A DNA stretch of 64,000 bases. Origin: a bacterium (GTDB lineage Bacteria > Bdellovibrionota > UBA2428). The notes beneath the pieces were generated by a model. It saw nothing but the letters and a program-made list of their open reading frames with translations. It was not told the DNA's origin and did no database searches. This document shows positions 42,052 to 50,947 of this stretch, piece by piece (within the stretch, counting starts at the first letter, position 1; the number at the start of each line of letters is the position of its first letter). The stretch lies in contig JAACVK010000032.1 in the NCBI GenBank assembly GCA_009991595.1, positions 1 to 64,000 of the forward strand, read 5' to 3'. The position numbers and the translations under genes were made by a program.

Positions 42052-44343
42052 ATGTGGAAGTTAGAACAGCGAGTAGTCTCTGAAAATGAACCTGAACTAG
42101 GCTTGGGCTGGATTGCTCAAATGGAAGACCGCACGGTCGATGTTTACTTTCCCAAAGCTCAATCGACCCGTCGCTATGCCGCGGCCAATGCTCCCATTAG
42201 GCGCTTTGTTTTTGAGCGTGGGAGAAAGTTTTCTGTTGAAGGGCGCTCTGGGTTAGTTATTGAAGAAATTCGAGAGCTTGATGGTTTTTTCCTGCTTCAA
42301 GCAGAGGGGGTGGAGTATTCTGAAGCCCAGATCTTAGGGGCTCAAGAAGGGCAGGGCGCTTTAGACCTCTTTGCCACCGGTTTTGTCACCAGCTTTGAGG
42401 CTTACCAGCTCCGACAAGACTTACAGGAGCTCGACTTTGACTATTCTACAAGTGATTTAAAGGGTCTGTTGGGCTCTCGAGTTCAGCTTTTAAACCATCA
42501 GTTAAGCATTGCGAAGGGGCTCTCTGGGAACACGCCCGTGCGCGCCATTCTCGCCGACGAAGTTGGCTTAGGTAAAACCATCGAAGCGGGTTTGGTTTTT
42601 ACGCGAATGAAAAAACTAGGACTCGCAGAGCGAGCTTTGATTGTGATCCCTGAATCTCTGCAAACGCAGTGGATGTCAGAGTTCTACCGAAAGTTTTTTG
42701 AGATTTTTACTTGGACTGATTTGGAGAGGTGGGAGCAAGACCAAATATCTCAGCAGAAATCAACTTTTGCAGTGAGCGACCGTGTGTTGATCTCTGTTGA
42801 AACCTTAAGAGATCATCCTCATATGCTGGAAGACCTGTTGAATCATCAATGGGATTTAGTTATTTTTGATGAGGCACACAAATTATGTGAAGAAGATTTT
42901 CAAAATTCTAGTTTCTGGAAAATGGCCAAGGGAATTTCGCAGTCCTCAAAAGGGGTTTTGCTTTTGAGTGCAACTCCTGAGAGGGCCGGCTCCAATACCT
43001 TTGAAGGCCTTGAGGCTCTTTTGGATTCTCCATCAATGGTGGCTTACAGAAACAGAAGAAAGAATTTTCCAGGCTTTCCCGAAAGGCGGGCTCTTCGTTA
43101 TGAGTTTAAAGGAAATCAGGTTTCCTGGCTGCTTGAGTTCCTGAGAGATTTTCCTGCGACAGAGAAACTTTTGATCATCACCGAATCTAGTCGCGCAGCG
43201 GCTCGGATTCATAAAGAATTGGTGGCAAAGCACCACGCTCGAGTAGCTCTTTTCACAAGAGAACAAGATTTTATTACACGAGATAAGCAAGCTGCATGGT
43301 TTGCTTCCACCGAGAGAGAAAGTGCTCAAATATTGGTTTCAAGCTCCTTGGGCGGAGAAGGCCGAAACTTTCAATGCACTAGCCATCTTCTTCTTTGGGA
43401 TATGCCACAAAGTTCAGACACTCTTGAGCAGCGTATTGGGCGCATAGATCGAATTGGCCAAGGGCCTCTGATTAATATTCATGTGCCAGTGGAAAAAGGG
43501 TCGAACGATGAGATCTATTTTGACTTTTTTGCTGAAGGCACAAAGTCTTTTAAGGAGTTTTGTCCCTTTGCCTATGAAATCGAAAAAGAAATTTCAGTTG
43601 AGAGCTTTACCGACTCAAAGACACTTTTAGCAAAAACAAAGAAACTCTATGCTAAAGCGTTGAGCGTCTATGAAAAGTCGCTTCAGCTTGATAGTCGTTT
43701 TGTAAGCTCTCCCTTGGATGAAGAAATCAGAGAAAACCTGTTGGCTTGGGAAAGGCAGAATACAGTTAAGCATTGTTTGCTTGGAGTCCTGGACTGCTTT
43801 GACGTTGACTATAAAGTGAGCTCTAAGAAGGACTCGTTTCATATTCAGGCTGATGCAATGATGTTTCTTGAGAGTTTTCCAGGGCTTTCAGATAATGAGG
43901 GAAAAAGTATTACTTTTGATCGTCAAGTTGCGCTTGAAAGAGAAGACTTTGAATACATCAGCGTAGAGCATCCGTTCTTTGAGGGGGCTCACGACGTCTT
44001 CTATCAGAACCATCAGGGCAAAGTTGGCTTGGCTGCATGGAAGAACCCGACTTGGCGATGTCGCTTTCTTTTGAGTGGTTTTTTCGTTTCAGAGGACGGA
44101 AGTAGCGTTGAGTTGTTCGTGGATGAAAAGGGCAAGGAAGTTGATTTTGATTCCTTGGGCTTTGATACTTCTGCAATCGAGGCGGTGCCTAAGTCGATGG
44201 CTGAAATGGCCGCAAAGCGAGCTGCTGGCGAGGTCTCAAAACCTCTAGCGTCGCTCCAAAGTCTTGCTGAAACTAAGTATCCAAAAGAAGACTATTCCCT
44301 CGATTCCTTCTTCTTGTATCTTCCAACAAGGGGGGGGTCATGA
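42052..44343 (+). CDS. rapA: RapA/HepA-like SNF2 family ATPase
   Basis: The 763-residue protein has an N-terminal region with two small beta-domains (residues 1-110), then a SWI2/SNF2 motor. Motif I is ADEVGLGKTIEAG (168-180), motif II DEAHKL near residue 274, motif III LLLSATPERAG, and motifs V-VI SLGGEGRNFQ and QRIGRIDRIGQ. This order and the tandem N-terminal domains match RapA, which recycles RNA polymerase. E. coli RapA has 968 residues; the C-terminal part is shorter here. The ATGA overlap with the DUF1275 gene suggests coupling. Confidence 0.88.
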   Translation: MWKLEQRVVSENEPELGLGWIAQMEDRTVDVYFPKAQSTRRYAAANAPIRRFVFERGRKFSVEGRSGLVIEEIRELDGFFLLQAEGVEYSEAQILGAQEGQGALDLFATGFVTSFEAYQLRQDLQELDFDYSTSDLKGLLGSRVQLLNHQLSIAKGLSGNTPVRAILADEVGLGKTIEAGLVFTRMKKLGLAERALIVIPESLQTQWMSEFYRKFFEIFTWTDLERWEQDQISQQKSTFAVSDRVLISVETLRDHPHMLEDLLNHQWDLVIFDEAHKLCEEDFQNSSFWKMAKGISQSSKGVLLLSATPERAGSNTFEGLEALLDSPSMVAYRNRRKNFPGFPERRALRYEFKGNQVSWLLEFLRDFPATEKLLIITESSRAAARIHKELVAKHHARVALFTREQDFITRDKQAAWFASTERESAQILVSSSLGGEGRNFQCTSHLLLWDMPQSSDTLEQRIGRIDRIGQGPLINIHVPVEKGSNDEIYFDFFAEGTKSFKEFCPFAYEIEKEISVESFTDSKTLLAKTKKLYAKALSVYEKSLQLDSRFVSSPLDEEIRENLLAWERQNTVKHCLLGVLDCFDVDYKVSSKKDSFHIQADAMMFLESFPGLSDNEGKSITFDRQVALEREDFEYISVEHPFFEGAHDVFYQNHQGKVGLAAWKNPTWRCRFLLSGFFVSEDGSSVELFVDEKGKEVDFDSLGFDTSAIEAVPKSMAEMAAKRAAGEVSKPLASLQSLAETKYPKEDYSLDSFFLYLPTRGGS

Positions 44344-45044
44344 AGGACATTATTTTTGAAAAGAGAAATAGATTTGTTTGGGGTCTATTAGCGTTTCAGG
44401 GTGGCTTTGTGAATATCGGTGGATTTTTAAGTGTTCACGTTTTTGTTTCTCATTTGACGGGCTTCCCGGGACATTTCAGTGTTGAGCTTCTCAACCAGAA
44501 CTATGTTCATGCACTTTATTTTTTGTTCGTCCCTGTCTTTTTCTTGTTTGGATCCTTTTTTACCGGTGTTTTTACCGAGGTTAAGAGAGAAAGAGGGCGA
44601 GCTCCCGTCTATGTAAATGTGTTGTTGTTGCAGTGCTTGCTCTATTTAACGGTCGCTCTGCTGGGCTATTTTGATTTCCTCGGTGACTTTGGCCGGGAGA
44701 TGTCTAATTTTAAAAATTTTATATTATTAATTATCTTGGCATTCTCATGTGGGTCACAGAACTCACTTTTTACAAAGTATTCAAATTCTATTTTAAGAAC
44801 GACTCATATAACAGGGCTTGTTACGGATTTAGGTATTGGCTTGTCAAAAGTCTATGTTGCGGGTGACCAATCAGAAAAGGAGATGAACTCAATACGCTCC
44901 TTTTTGATTTTATTCTTTGGGTTGGGAAGCTTTATTGGCCTTCTTGTCTTTAATCAATTTCAATTTTTAGGGTTTCTTGTGCCGGTTGTGGTTTCTTTGT
45001 TTGTTGGGGTCCGTCTGTATTTGTGCAGGGTTAGGTCTAGCTAG
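44340..45044 (+). CDS. DUF1275 (YoaK-like) membrane protein
   Basis: The 234-residue protein has six membrane helices. The signature CGSQNSLFTKYSNSILRTTHITGLVTDLG (a QN and an RTTHxTG-TDL pair, near residue 137) and the early GGFVNIGGFLS fit DUF1275. The function is unknown. It overlaps the rapA stop by four bases. Confidence 0.87.
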   Translation: MKDIIFEKRNRFVWGLLAFQGGFVNIGGFLSVHVFVSHLTGFPGHFSVELLNQNYVHALYFLFVPVFFLFGSFFTGVFTEVKRERGRAPVYVNVLLLQCLLYLTVALLGYFDFLGDFGREMSNFKNFILLIILAFSCGSQNSLFTKYSNSILRTTHITGLVTDLGIGLSKVYVAGDQSEKEMNSIRSFLILFFGLGSFIGLLVFNQFQFLGFLVPVVVSLFVGVRLYLCRVRSS

Positions 45045-45411
45045 GGTTGTTTTTGTTGTTTCTTCTAGAGTTCGTTTCAGTTTTAGGAGTGCTAGCGCCC
45101 ATGTCGAACTTTCGGGTTCCGTCTATAAGAGGTCCAAGCCCTACCAAAAGATTTATCGGGGGTGTTGAGGATTTGGCAGATAGCCATTGGTGCTCCGCTT
45201 TGTTTACAAGTTTAGGCTTAGTTAAGTTTTGATTCTGGGAAAATGCACGTTGAATACATGTGACATTATCGCTTTCTGTTGCAACATTCGCCTCGAAAGA
45301 AACCTCGACCTCTGCGTGATGGCAGTTAAGCGCGCAGAGGTCGAGGTAGGAGTCGCCAGGTAGAAAGGCGATTGCATTGAGAAAAAGTAGGCACGGAAGG
45401 GGCGGCTCCAA
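45037..45411 (-). CDS. Doubtful 124-residue ORF
   Basis: It starts at TTG 45411 directly after an in-frame TAG and ends inside the DUF1275 gene. Four cysteines lie in the N-terminal half. The perfect inverted repeat at 45302-45347 lies inside the frame. It has no ribosome site and no family. It is the only long frame in the 45045-45431 gap; the sequence could equally be noncoding. Confidence 0.25.
   Translation of the reverse strand: MEPPLPCLLFLNAIAFLPGDSYLDLCALNCHHAEVEVSFEANVATESDNVTCIQRAFSQNQNLTKPKLVNKAEHQWLSAKSSTPPINLLVGLGPLIDGTRKFDMGASTPKTETNSRRNNKNNPS
45302..45347. repeat. Perfect 15-base-pair inverted repeat (hairpin)
   Basis: The arms at 45302-45316 and 45333-45347 are exact complements (ACCTCGACCTCTGCG and its reverse complement), with a 16-base loop. 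A G-U and a G-C pair can extend the stem inward. There is no T-run on either side, so it does not look like a standard terminator. It could be a REP-like element or an mRNA processing or stability hairpin between convergent genes. Confidence 0.8.
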
Positions 45412-45431
45412 ACACTAGGTTTGAGTCCTAA

Positions 45432-46292
45432 TCAAGGTAAGCGATAGGCTCTAATGTTGTTCTTGGTCATTTGAGGCACGACTAGAATCGATTTTTCTCC
45501 AGACACAAGGGCAATGTCCGCGCTGCCTTGTGGAAGCTTTATGCTCCATCCGTCTCGTTTGCCGTTTATTACGCTGAAGATTTCTCCAGTCACCCAGTCG
45601 CTTAAGTAAAAGCGTTTAGCGTTTTTTGGATCAGCCTCTAGGCCATCTAAGTTTCCAAGAGACTTTGAGCTGAGGTTGGTTCTTTTGAGTGTTTTTAGGT
45701 TAATCGCGTAAAGCTTTCCGCTAGTTTTATTGTTGAAGTCTTTGGTTAGGCCCCAGGCAGCTACGATCAGCTCTTCGCCTTGAACAAGAAGGCCGTTTGG
45801 AGACTCCCATTCTTCACCGCTTACAAAAATCTTTGCAGTATCATTTTTGATTATATGGATTGAAGAAGTTAGCGTGTCTGAAACATAGACCGCACCAGAG
45901 GCATCTATAGCAACGTCATTCAAGAACTTTGCCCCTTTGATTGGGATTCTTTTCAAAATTTTTCCTTGTTTAGCATCGATCTTAACAACGTGATCAATGT
46001 CAGAAACATAAAGTAGGTTGCCTTGGGAGCGCATTCCTTTGGGGGCATTCAATCCTGTAATCCATTGGGCCTCGGTAACTTTTCCATCTAAGGAAACTTT
46101 AGATATCCAGCCCTGTCCGTCTTGGGCAGTTCCTTCACCGTGAATAGAAGAAACGAAAAGCAAATTGGTGGCAGGATCATAATAAACAGATTCAGGTGCA
46201 GAAAAGCTTTCGGAAGCTATCCAGCTTTGTTTGGCTTCGGCAAAGGCAAGGGTGGTTGATAGTAGTAAAGCAATCTTAAAAATTCGTTTCAT
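45432..46292 (-). CDS. Periplasmic SMP-30/NHL-type beta-propeller protein
   Basis: The 286-residue protein has a signal peptide ending AFAEA. The rest has repeated beta-propeller blades: PESVYYDPATNLLFVSSI, SRGNLLYVSDIDHVVKID-like SQGNLLYVSDID, FLNDVAIDASGAVYVSDT and LDGLEADPKNAKRFYLSD. These resemble SMP-30/gluconolactonase-like domains. Catalysis cannot be inferred because the metal-binding residues are not clearly identifiable. It is downstream of tRNA-Pro on the same strand. Confidence 0.8.
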   Translation of the reverse strand: MKRIFKIALLLSTTLAFAEAKQSWIASESFSAPESVYYDPATNLLFVSSIHGEGTAQDGQGWISKVSLDGKVTEAQWITGLNAPKGMRSQGNLLYVSDIDHVVKIDAKQGKILKRIPIKGAKFLNDVAIDASGAVYVSDTLTSSIHIIKNDTAKIFVSGEEWESPNGLLVQGEELIVAAWGLTKDFNNKTSGKLYAINLKTLKRTNLSSKSLGNLDGLEADPKNAKRFYLSDWVTGEIFSVINGKRDGWSIKLPQGSADIALVSGEKSILVVPQMTKNNIRAYRLP

Positions 46293-46360
46293 AAAAGCCT
46301 CCGTGTCTTAATTTGTAGCTATTGGTTTTACACTAGGAATCGACTCAGTAAATGGATTAG

Positions 46361-46437
46361 TGGTCGGCGATGCAGGATTCGAACCTGCGACCCTCTGCTC
46401 CCAAAGCAGATGCGCTACCAGGCTGCGCTAATCGCCG
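46361..46437 (-). tRNA. tRNA-Pro (anticodon UGG)
   Basis: The gene folds as a complete cloverleaf on the minus strand. The 5' acceptor arm CGGCGAT (46431-46437) pairs with ATCGCCG, followed by discriminator A and an encoded CCA (46361-46363). The anticodon loop is UUUGGGA with UGG at 46401-46403, and the T-arm contains GGTTCGAATCC. UGG reads proline codons. Confidence 0.97.
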
Positions 46438-46481
46438 ACTTATTTCGAAAGGCAAGAAATAGCACTAGCCAGCTTAAGAGT

Positions 46482-47531
46482 CTACGCCAGATCGAAACAG
46501 TTTTTTTCGTTCTCAGAATAGAGACCCTTAAAGATTTCAGCACGTTGGCTGGATAGATCCACTAGAATTCCTCCGCACGTCGAGGCTGCGTGTGGGCTGC
46601 TGGGGTTTTCTGGGATGCAAAGGGTCTTGGAGGGCTCTTCAAGGAGGATCTTGCTGTTGAGCTCTTCAAAGCTCCAGCTGTTCCATTTGTCGCCTGAGAA
46701 TAGCTCTTCTAGGGTTTTGTAGCGGGCCTTGGTGGTTTTGCTTTGGCGTTCTAAATTCTCAGCATCTTTTAAACTTCCAACATAATGATTGGTGTGAAAA
46801 ACATAGCCTTTGTCTTGAACTGACTTGGTTACTTCAAGACGCTTGCCAGTGGTTTCAATGTTGAGTCCAGAGTTGATGTCTGAAATTAAATAATTGTGCC
46901 CAGAGCTGGGTAAGTTTTTCTCCAACGTGTCTTTGGCGCTTAGGCAGTTATCTTCTTCGAGCATAAGTCTCACGGCTGCCGGCCACATCAATCCATCGGG
47001 ATTGCTTTCTAGGCAATGCATATTGTTGATGAGGGAGACTTGTCCCTTTGAGCTAACGCCTGCAAGAGCTAGGCAGCCTGTAACGGTGACAATATTGAGT
47101 TTCAGTCCGTTGGGTCTTTCGACTTCAAGATGCAACACATAGGGGGTGGCGCTTGCATGCATATCCCAGGTTTGACCGGTGAAAGTGCCTTTTGAGTTTT
47201 TAACATAGAAGACTGAGCAGCCCTCTTCTTGAGCATTGGTGCTCGAATAGTCGCGCATATCTGTGTAGTTGTTTACGATCATGAGCTCTTGCGGAGTTAA
47301 TGAAGAGGCCTGTGCCAATGCCACAAACTCTTCGTAAAGGTTTGTGCACCTTTCTAAGGCCGTAAGCTGTCTGTTTAAGAAAGCTTCTTGTTGAGGTCTA
47401 TCTAGGCTCTTCCAAAAACCATCGAGTAGGTGGCGGCGGATTTCGTAAAGTTCCTTAATGTCTTTTCGAAATTCTTCTCCATGAGCTTTGCCAATTTCGA
47501 TTGGGGTTCCTTTGAGTTTTATGTGTTTCAT
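46482..47531 (-). CDS. C45 family autoproteolytic acyltransferase/amidohydrolase
   Basis: The 349-residue Ntn hydrolase resembles the acyl-CoA:6-aminopenicillanate acyltransferase family. The N-terminal prodomain (residues 1-104) contains GKAHGEEF near residue 14 and NNYTDMRDY near residue 87. Autocleavage is expected at Gly104-Cys105 in EEGCSVF, freeing the catalytic cysteine. GQTWDMHAS and GVSSKGQVSLINN follow, both typical. Substrates in other bacteria include acyl amides and small peptides. It lies seven bases downstream of the 1090-residue aminotransferase fusion, so the two should act in one pathway (inference). Confidence 0.88.
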   Translation of the reverse strand: MKHIKLKGTPIEIGKAHGEEFRKDIKELYEIRRHLLDGFWKSLDRPQQEAFLNRQLTALERCTNLYEEFVALAQASSLTPQELMIVNNYTDMRDYSSTNAQEEGCSVFYVKNSKGTFTGQTWDMHASATPYVLHLEVERPNGLKLNIVTVTGCLALAGVSSKGQVSLINNMHCLESNPDGLMWPAAVRLMLEEDNCLSAKDTLEKNLPSSGHNYLISDINSGLNIETTGKRLEVTKSVQDKGYVFHTNHYVGSLKDAENLERQSKTTKARYKTLEELFSGDKWNSWSFEELNSKILLEEPSKTLCIPENPSSPHAASTCGGILVDLSSQRAEIFKGLYSENEKNCFDLA

Positions 47532-47537
47532 ATGTTT

Positions 47538-50500
47538 TTATTTCCACAACCAGTTTTCAATTCGATTTCTCAGGATGTGAAGCCCCGTTTCATCTCCGTC
47601 CCAGGTGCTTATCATCGCCAGTGGTTGATTGTTGAAGAATTCTTTTCGCGTGGCTACAGCGGCCAGATGAGGGGCTGCCCAAAAGTAACTAATGTCGGCG
47701 TTAAATTTGTCGGCAACAATAAATTGTTTCGAGTCGAAGGCCCCAAAGCAGGAGCCCGTTTCGTGAAACACCACGGGGATGGAGTGAGTTTTAAACAGCT
47801 TTACGAGCGCTCTAATTTTTTTGTCGTCTTTCTTTTTGATCTCGATGTTTGTTTTGGGCTCCATAAAAAAGCCAAGAATCTGTTTGGATTCATGGAATGA
47901 AAGATATTCTTCAATTTGAGATAGTGGCGTGTTTATATCAAAGGCCGGCCAGTCAAAGAAACTATTTGTTCCATCTCCACCAAGGCTTCTGGAGGCGGCG
48001 GTGGTGTTGCCGAAATCGTCACCATTAATGCTCAGGCAAATATTCGCCTCCGGTCTTTGACCTTTTAATAGCTTAACAATCTTGTCAGTGGCTTCCGCTT
48101 TTCCAGAGGCCAGATAAATGTGTTGAAATGGTTTGGGTAAAACCTGTTTTAGTGTTTGGGTATTTCTAATGTAGGACGGGCTTACAAAGTTGGCCAATGA
48201 GCCTTTGTTTTGAAGGGCACCTAGTCTTTCATCGCCAATTCGAATACTTTGATTCTTCTTTGGCAAAGTTAGGCTTTGATACTTAGCGGGCGACGACTTC
48301 GGGCCATAGGCGTTAGCAAGTTCCGAAATAATTATGCTTCCTAAACGCTGATTGAGTTGAATCATCCCACTCGATTGCGGAAAACGATTTCTGCTCCGCA
48401 AAGCGACGGCACCACTGCACCACGAACTAATGATTTGTTCGCACTTAAGTCTATAGCCTAAGCCTTGGCCTTGCGCATTGGGGTTTACAGTTAGGTCAGC
48501 TGAGTAAAGATGTTTTGGATTCCTTTGGTTTGGATCGGTGTCTATTAACCCGACGTCTCCAAATAACTTTAATGGAGCTAATACGCTTATGGCAAGTAGT
48601 TGGTTGTTTGACTGTTTGTCCAGGCAAACGTGTAGAATGCTTTCGCTTTCTTTGGAATAACTAATAAGATCTTCCATGGTGGCTCTGCGGGCGGGTTCAT
48701 AGACAAGTTCTTCGAGTGCAGTGATTTGGCTGGAAAGTTCTTTGAGCTGCTTGGTTTCTATCTGAGAAATGTAAGGTCCGCACATTCTTGAGGACTGCCA
48801 TAAGAAATCAACAAAACTAAAGTCGATATTCTTTAAATAATGAGACCATAAAGTTTCTAAACTTTCTTTGTGCAGTTTTTCTAGTGAATAAGTGCAGTTA
48901 TGTTTGCTGTATAGAAGTTGGGGAATGTTTTTGGAAAGAGTTCTGAATATCTTAATCCAATCTTTTGTGGATAGATTTTTAACTTCTTCAAAGTCGCAGG
49001 GGATTTTTGCTTTTGCAAAAGGGGTTTTATAGGAAATTGTGTTTTGGTTCAGGTGTTCTTGTTGTTCTTTAAGAACCTCGTTCCACTCAGCAAGAGATTT
49101 TCCTTCTTTAACCATTCCTGATTTTTCGAGTTCGATGAAGCATTTTCTTATCCCAGTAAATAGTTCGGCATAGTCATGGTCGTTTGCGCCAAGGAGCATG
49201 CGGAATCGTAGGGTGAAGTCTCCAGCAGGGTAAAACAACAGTCCGTTTCGAAAACGTGCTGCCACGAGAGCTTTTGCAACGTCGGCATTTTTCACATCAA
49301 AAGCAAAGGCAAGTCCCTTTGCTCTTGGGTAGAGGATTTCACCTTTTGCAACATGTTGTCCCAGAAGTTTTAAAAACCTATGGGATTTTCTTTCAGTCAC
49401 GCTGATGTCAGAACGTAAGACTTCCTGACCCTGAAGATAACCGCGATACAGACTAGCTAGGGAGGAGTCGATTTTGTGGTCTTTAATTTCAAAATTACTT
49501 AAGCATGCGGCCGCTTGAGCTTTTTTGGCAAGACAAACACAGTCGGGTTGGTCAGGTTTTCCTTCAGGTGTTTCAAATTTGAAAATTTTGTGCCAAAAGA
49601 ATTCGCTCCCAAGTCCAAAGCCAGTTTGAACTTCATCCATAATGAGAGCCGTATCATAGGAGCGAGTAAGAACCCTTAAAGCTCTAAAAAATCGATTTGA
49701 TCCATAGCGGTCACCACCTTCGCAAAGCATGGGCTCTGAGATAAGTGCGAGTGTAGATTTACTCTTGAGCTCATTTCGAATTTCAAGAAGTGCTTGAATC
49801 TCTGATTCGATCACCTCGTCCGAGTCAGTGTTGATTCGAGCAAGATCTTCTTCAAACGACTTTTCTTCAGTGAGGCTCCAAAGCTTCAGCCAGTTCTCGG
49901 GTTCAATTCGCTCTTGATCGGGCTGTTTATCTTCAGGGAATTCTACAAATTTCACAAGGTCTGGAAAGATCTCGAAAGGAATGCGCTTGGCTGGGTTGTA
50001 GGTGCAGTGCAAAGATAAAAGTGTGCGGCCATGAAAGCTTCCTTTGAAGGCGATCACTTTTGATCGGTTTGGATATTCGAGTTGGCAGGCTTTGAGTGCC
50101 GTTTCTACGGCCTCGGCGCCACTGTTGACGACATAACAATGCTTTAGGGAGCTTTGGGTTTTTAATAGATGGCAAAAGCCCTCGTAGATGTCGTTGCCTT
50201 CAAATTTTTGTGGAAATTCCAAGAGTTCAGGCTTTAAGTAGAGGGAATTCTTTTTTGAATCATTGTAACCCAAGGCCAGTGAGGCAATCTGTGCTGCACC
50301 ATCAAAGAAACTCATCGGCTCGGGATCAATAGAAATCATTCGAGCGCCTTTAGATTTGTTGAGATCGATGACGAAGGATTTTTTTTCTGCCACAACAAAG
50401 TCTTCTTCGTATAGTGAGGAGAGAGAGTCCTTACTGAGAGATGGATTTGTTTCATCAAATCCCTTTGCGCAAAATTCAGTAGCTTGTCCCCAAATCTTTT

Positions 50501-50810
50501 TTGAAAAAATATTTTCTTTGCACAAGAGTGAGCAGCAATTTTCGAGAACGAGTCGAAGTTGTTTTTGTGCTTTTGCTGGTGTGCTCTTGGGGATGTGAAT
50601 TGCTTGATCTTGAATTTTTACATTCGGTATCTTTTGCAGCTTCGTTGAGAAGAGTTTTGAGATATCTTTGCTTTGTTTCCAAAAGAGTTCTGATTCTTCC
50701 GACAAAGGAATGATTAAGTTTGAGCCGTCCCAACTGGGTTTAATGCCGATTGGCTCCAATAGCTCGAGGATTGAATTGCAAAATACATGAAATGTTGAAA
50801 ATTTATCCAC
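47538..50810 (-). CDS. Fusion: class III aminotransferase - GNAT - degenerate aminotransferase
   Basis: The 1090-residue protein starts at GTG 50810. Residues about 160-565 are a class III PLP aminotransferase with NSGAEAVETALKA (229-241), SFHGRT (258-263), the aspartate motif MDEVQTGFG (391-399) and a lysine in LAKKAQ (427-432), closest to lysine 6-aminotransferase patterns. Residues about 700-850 look like a GNAT acetyltransferase with NAQGQGLGYRL (778-788). Residues about 870-1090 resemble a second aminotransferase with HETGSCFG (1016-1023) in place of the aspartate motif and no PLP lysine, so it is probably inactive. Residues 1-150 are unrecognised. The C45 hydrolase gene follows directly. 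The substrate is unknown; amine transfer followed by N-acylation is suggested. Confidence 0.82.
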   Translation of the reverse strand: MDKFSTFHVFCNSILELLEPIGIKPSWDGSNLIIPLSEESELFWKQSKDISKLFSTKLQKIPNVKIQDQAIHIPKSTPAKAQKQLRLVLENCCSLLCKENIFSKKIWGQATEFCAKGFDETNPSLSKDSLSSLYEEDFVVAEKKSFVIDLNKSKGARMISIDPEPMSFFDGAAQIASLALGYNDSKKNSLYLKPELLEFPQKFEGNDIYEGFCHLLKTQSSLKHCYVVNSGAEAVETALKACQLEYPNRSKVIAFKGSFHGRTLLSLHCTYNPAKRIPFEIFPDLVKFVEFPEDKQPDQERIEPENWLKLWSLTEEKSFEEDLARINTDSDEVIESEIQALLEIRNELKSKSTLALISEPMLCEGGDRYGSNRFFRALRVLTRSYDTALIMDEVQTGFGLGSEFFWHKIFKFETPEGKPDQPDCVCLAKKAQAAACLSNFEIKDHKIDSSLASLYRGYLQGQEVLRSDISVTERKSHRFLKLLGQHVAKGEILYPRAKGLAFAFDVKNADVAKALVAARFRNGLLFYPAGDFTLRFRMLLGANDHDYAELFTGIRKCFIELEKSGMVKEGKSLAEWNEVLKEQQEHLNQNTISYKTPFAKAKIPCDFEEVKNLSTKDWIKIFRTLSKNIPQLLYSKHNCTYSLEKLHKESLETLWSHYLKNIDFSFVDFLWQSSRMCGPYISQIETKQLKELSSQITALEELVYEPARRATMEDLISYSKESESILHVCLDKQSNNQLLAISVLAPLKLFGDVGLIDTDPNQRNPKHLYSADLTVNPNAQGQGLGYRLKCEQIISSWCSGAVALRSRNRFPQSSGMIQLNQRLGSIIISELANAYGPKSSPAKYQSLTLPKKNQSIRIGDERLGALQNKGSLANFVSPSYIRNTQTLKQVLPKPFQHIYLASGKAEATDKIVKLLKGQRPEANICLSINGDDFGNTTAASRSLGGDGTNSFFDWPAFDINTPLSQIEEYLSFHESKQILGFFMEPKTNIEIKKKDDKKIRALVKLFKTHSIPVVFHETGSCFGAFDSKQFIVADKFNADISYFWAAPHLAAVATRKEFFNNQPLAMISTWDGDETGLHILRNRIENWLWK

Positions 50811-50848
50811 AGAGCAAACATACTATACGAGAGTAAGGGAAAAAAATG

Positions 50849-50933
50849 TGGTACCCGGAAAAGGATTTGAACCTTCACACCTTGCGGCACCAGATCCTAA
50901 GTCTGGCGTGTCTACCAATTCCACCATCCGGGC
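50849..50933 (-). tRNA. tRNA-Leu (anticodon UAG)
   Basis: This is a class II tRNA on the minus strand with a long variable arm. The 5' arm GCCCGGA pairs with TCCGGGT (closing pair G-U), followed by discriminator A and an encoded CCA (50849-50851). The anticodon UAG lies at 50897-50899, and the T-arm contains GGTTCAAATCC. It reads leucine codons of the CUN box. Confidence 0.96.
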
Positions 50934-50947
50934 AACTGCAGATTTAT

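Noticed and set aside
47538-50810. Two separate genes instead of one 1090-residue fusion
   Set aside because: The frame has no stop and no internal ribosome site with a start at the domain borders; coding character continues through the linkers.
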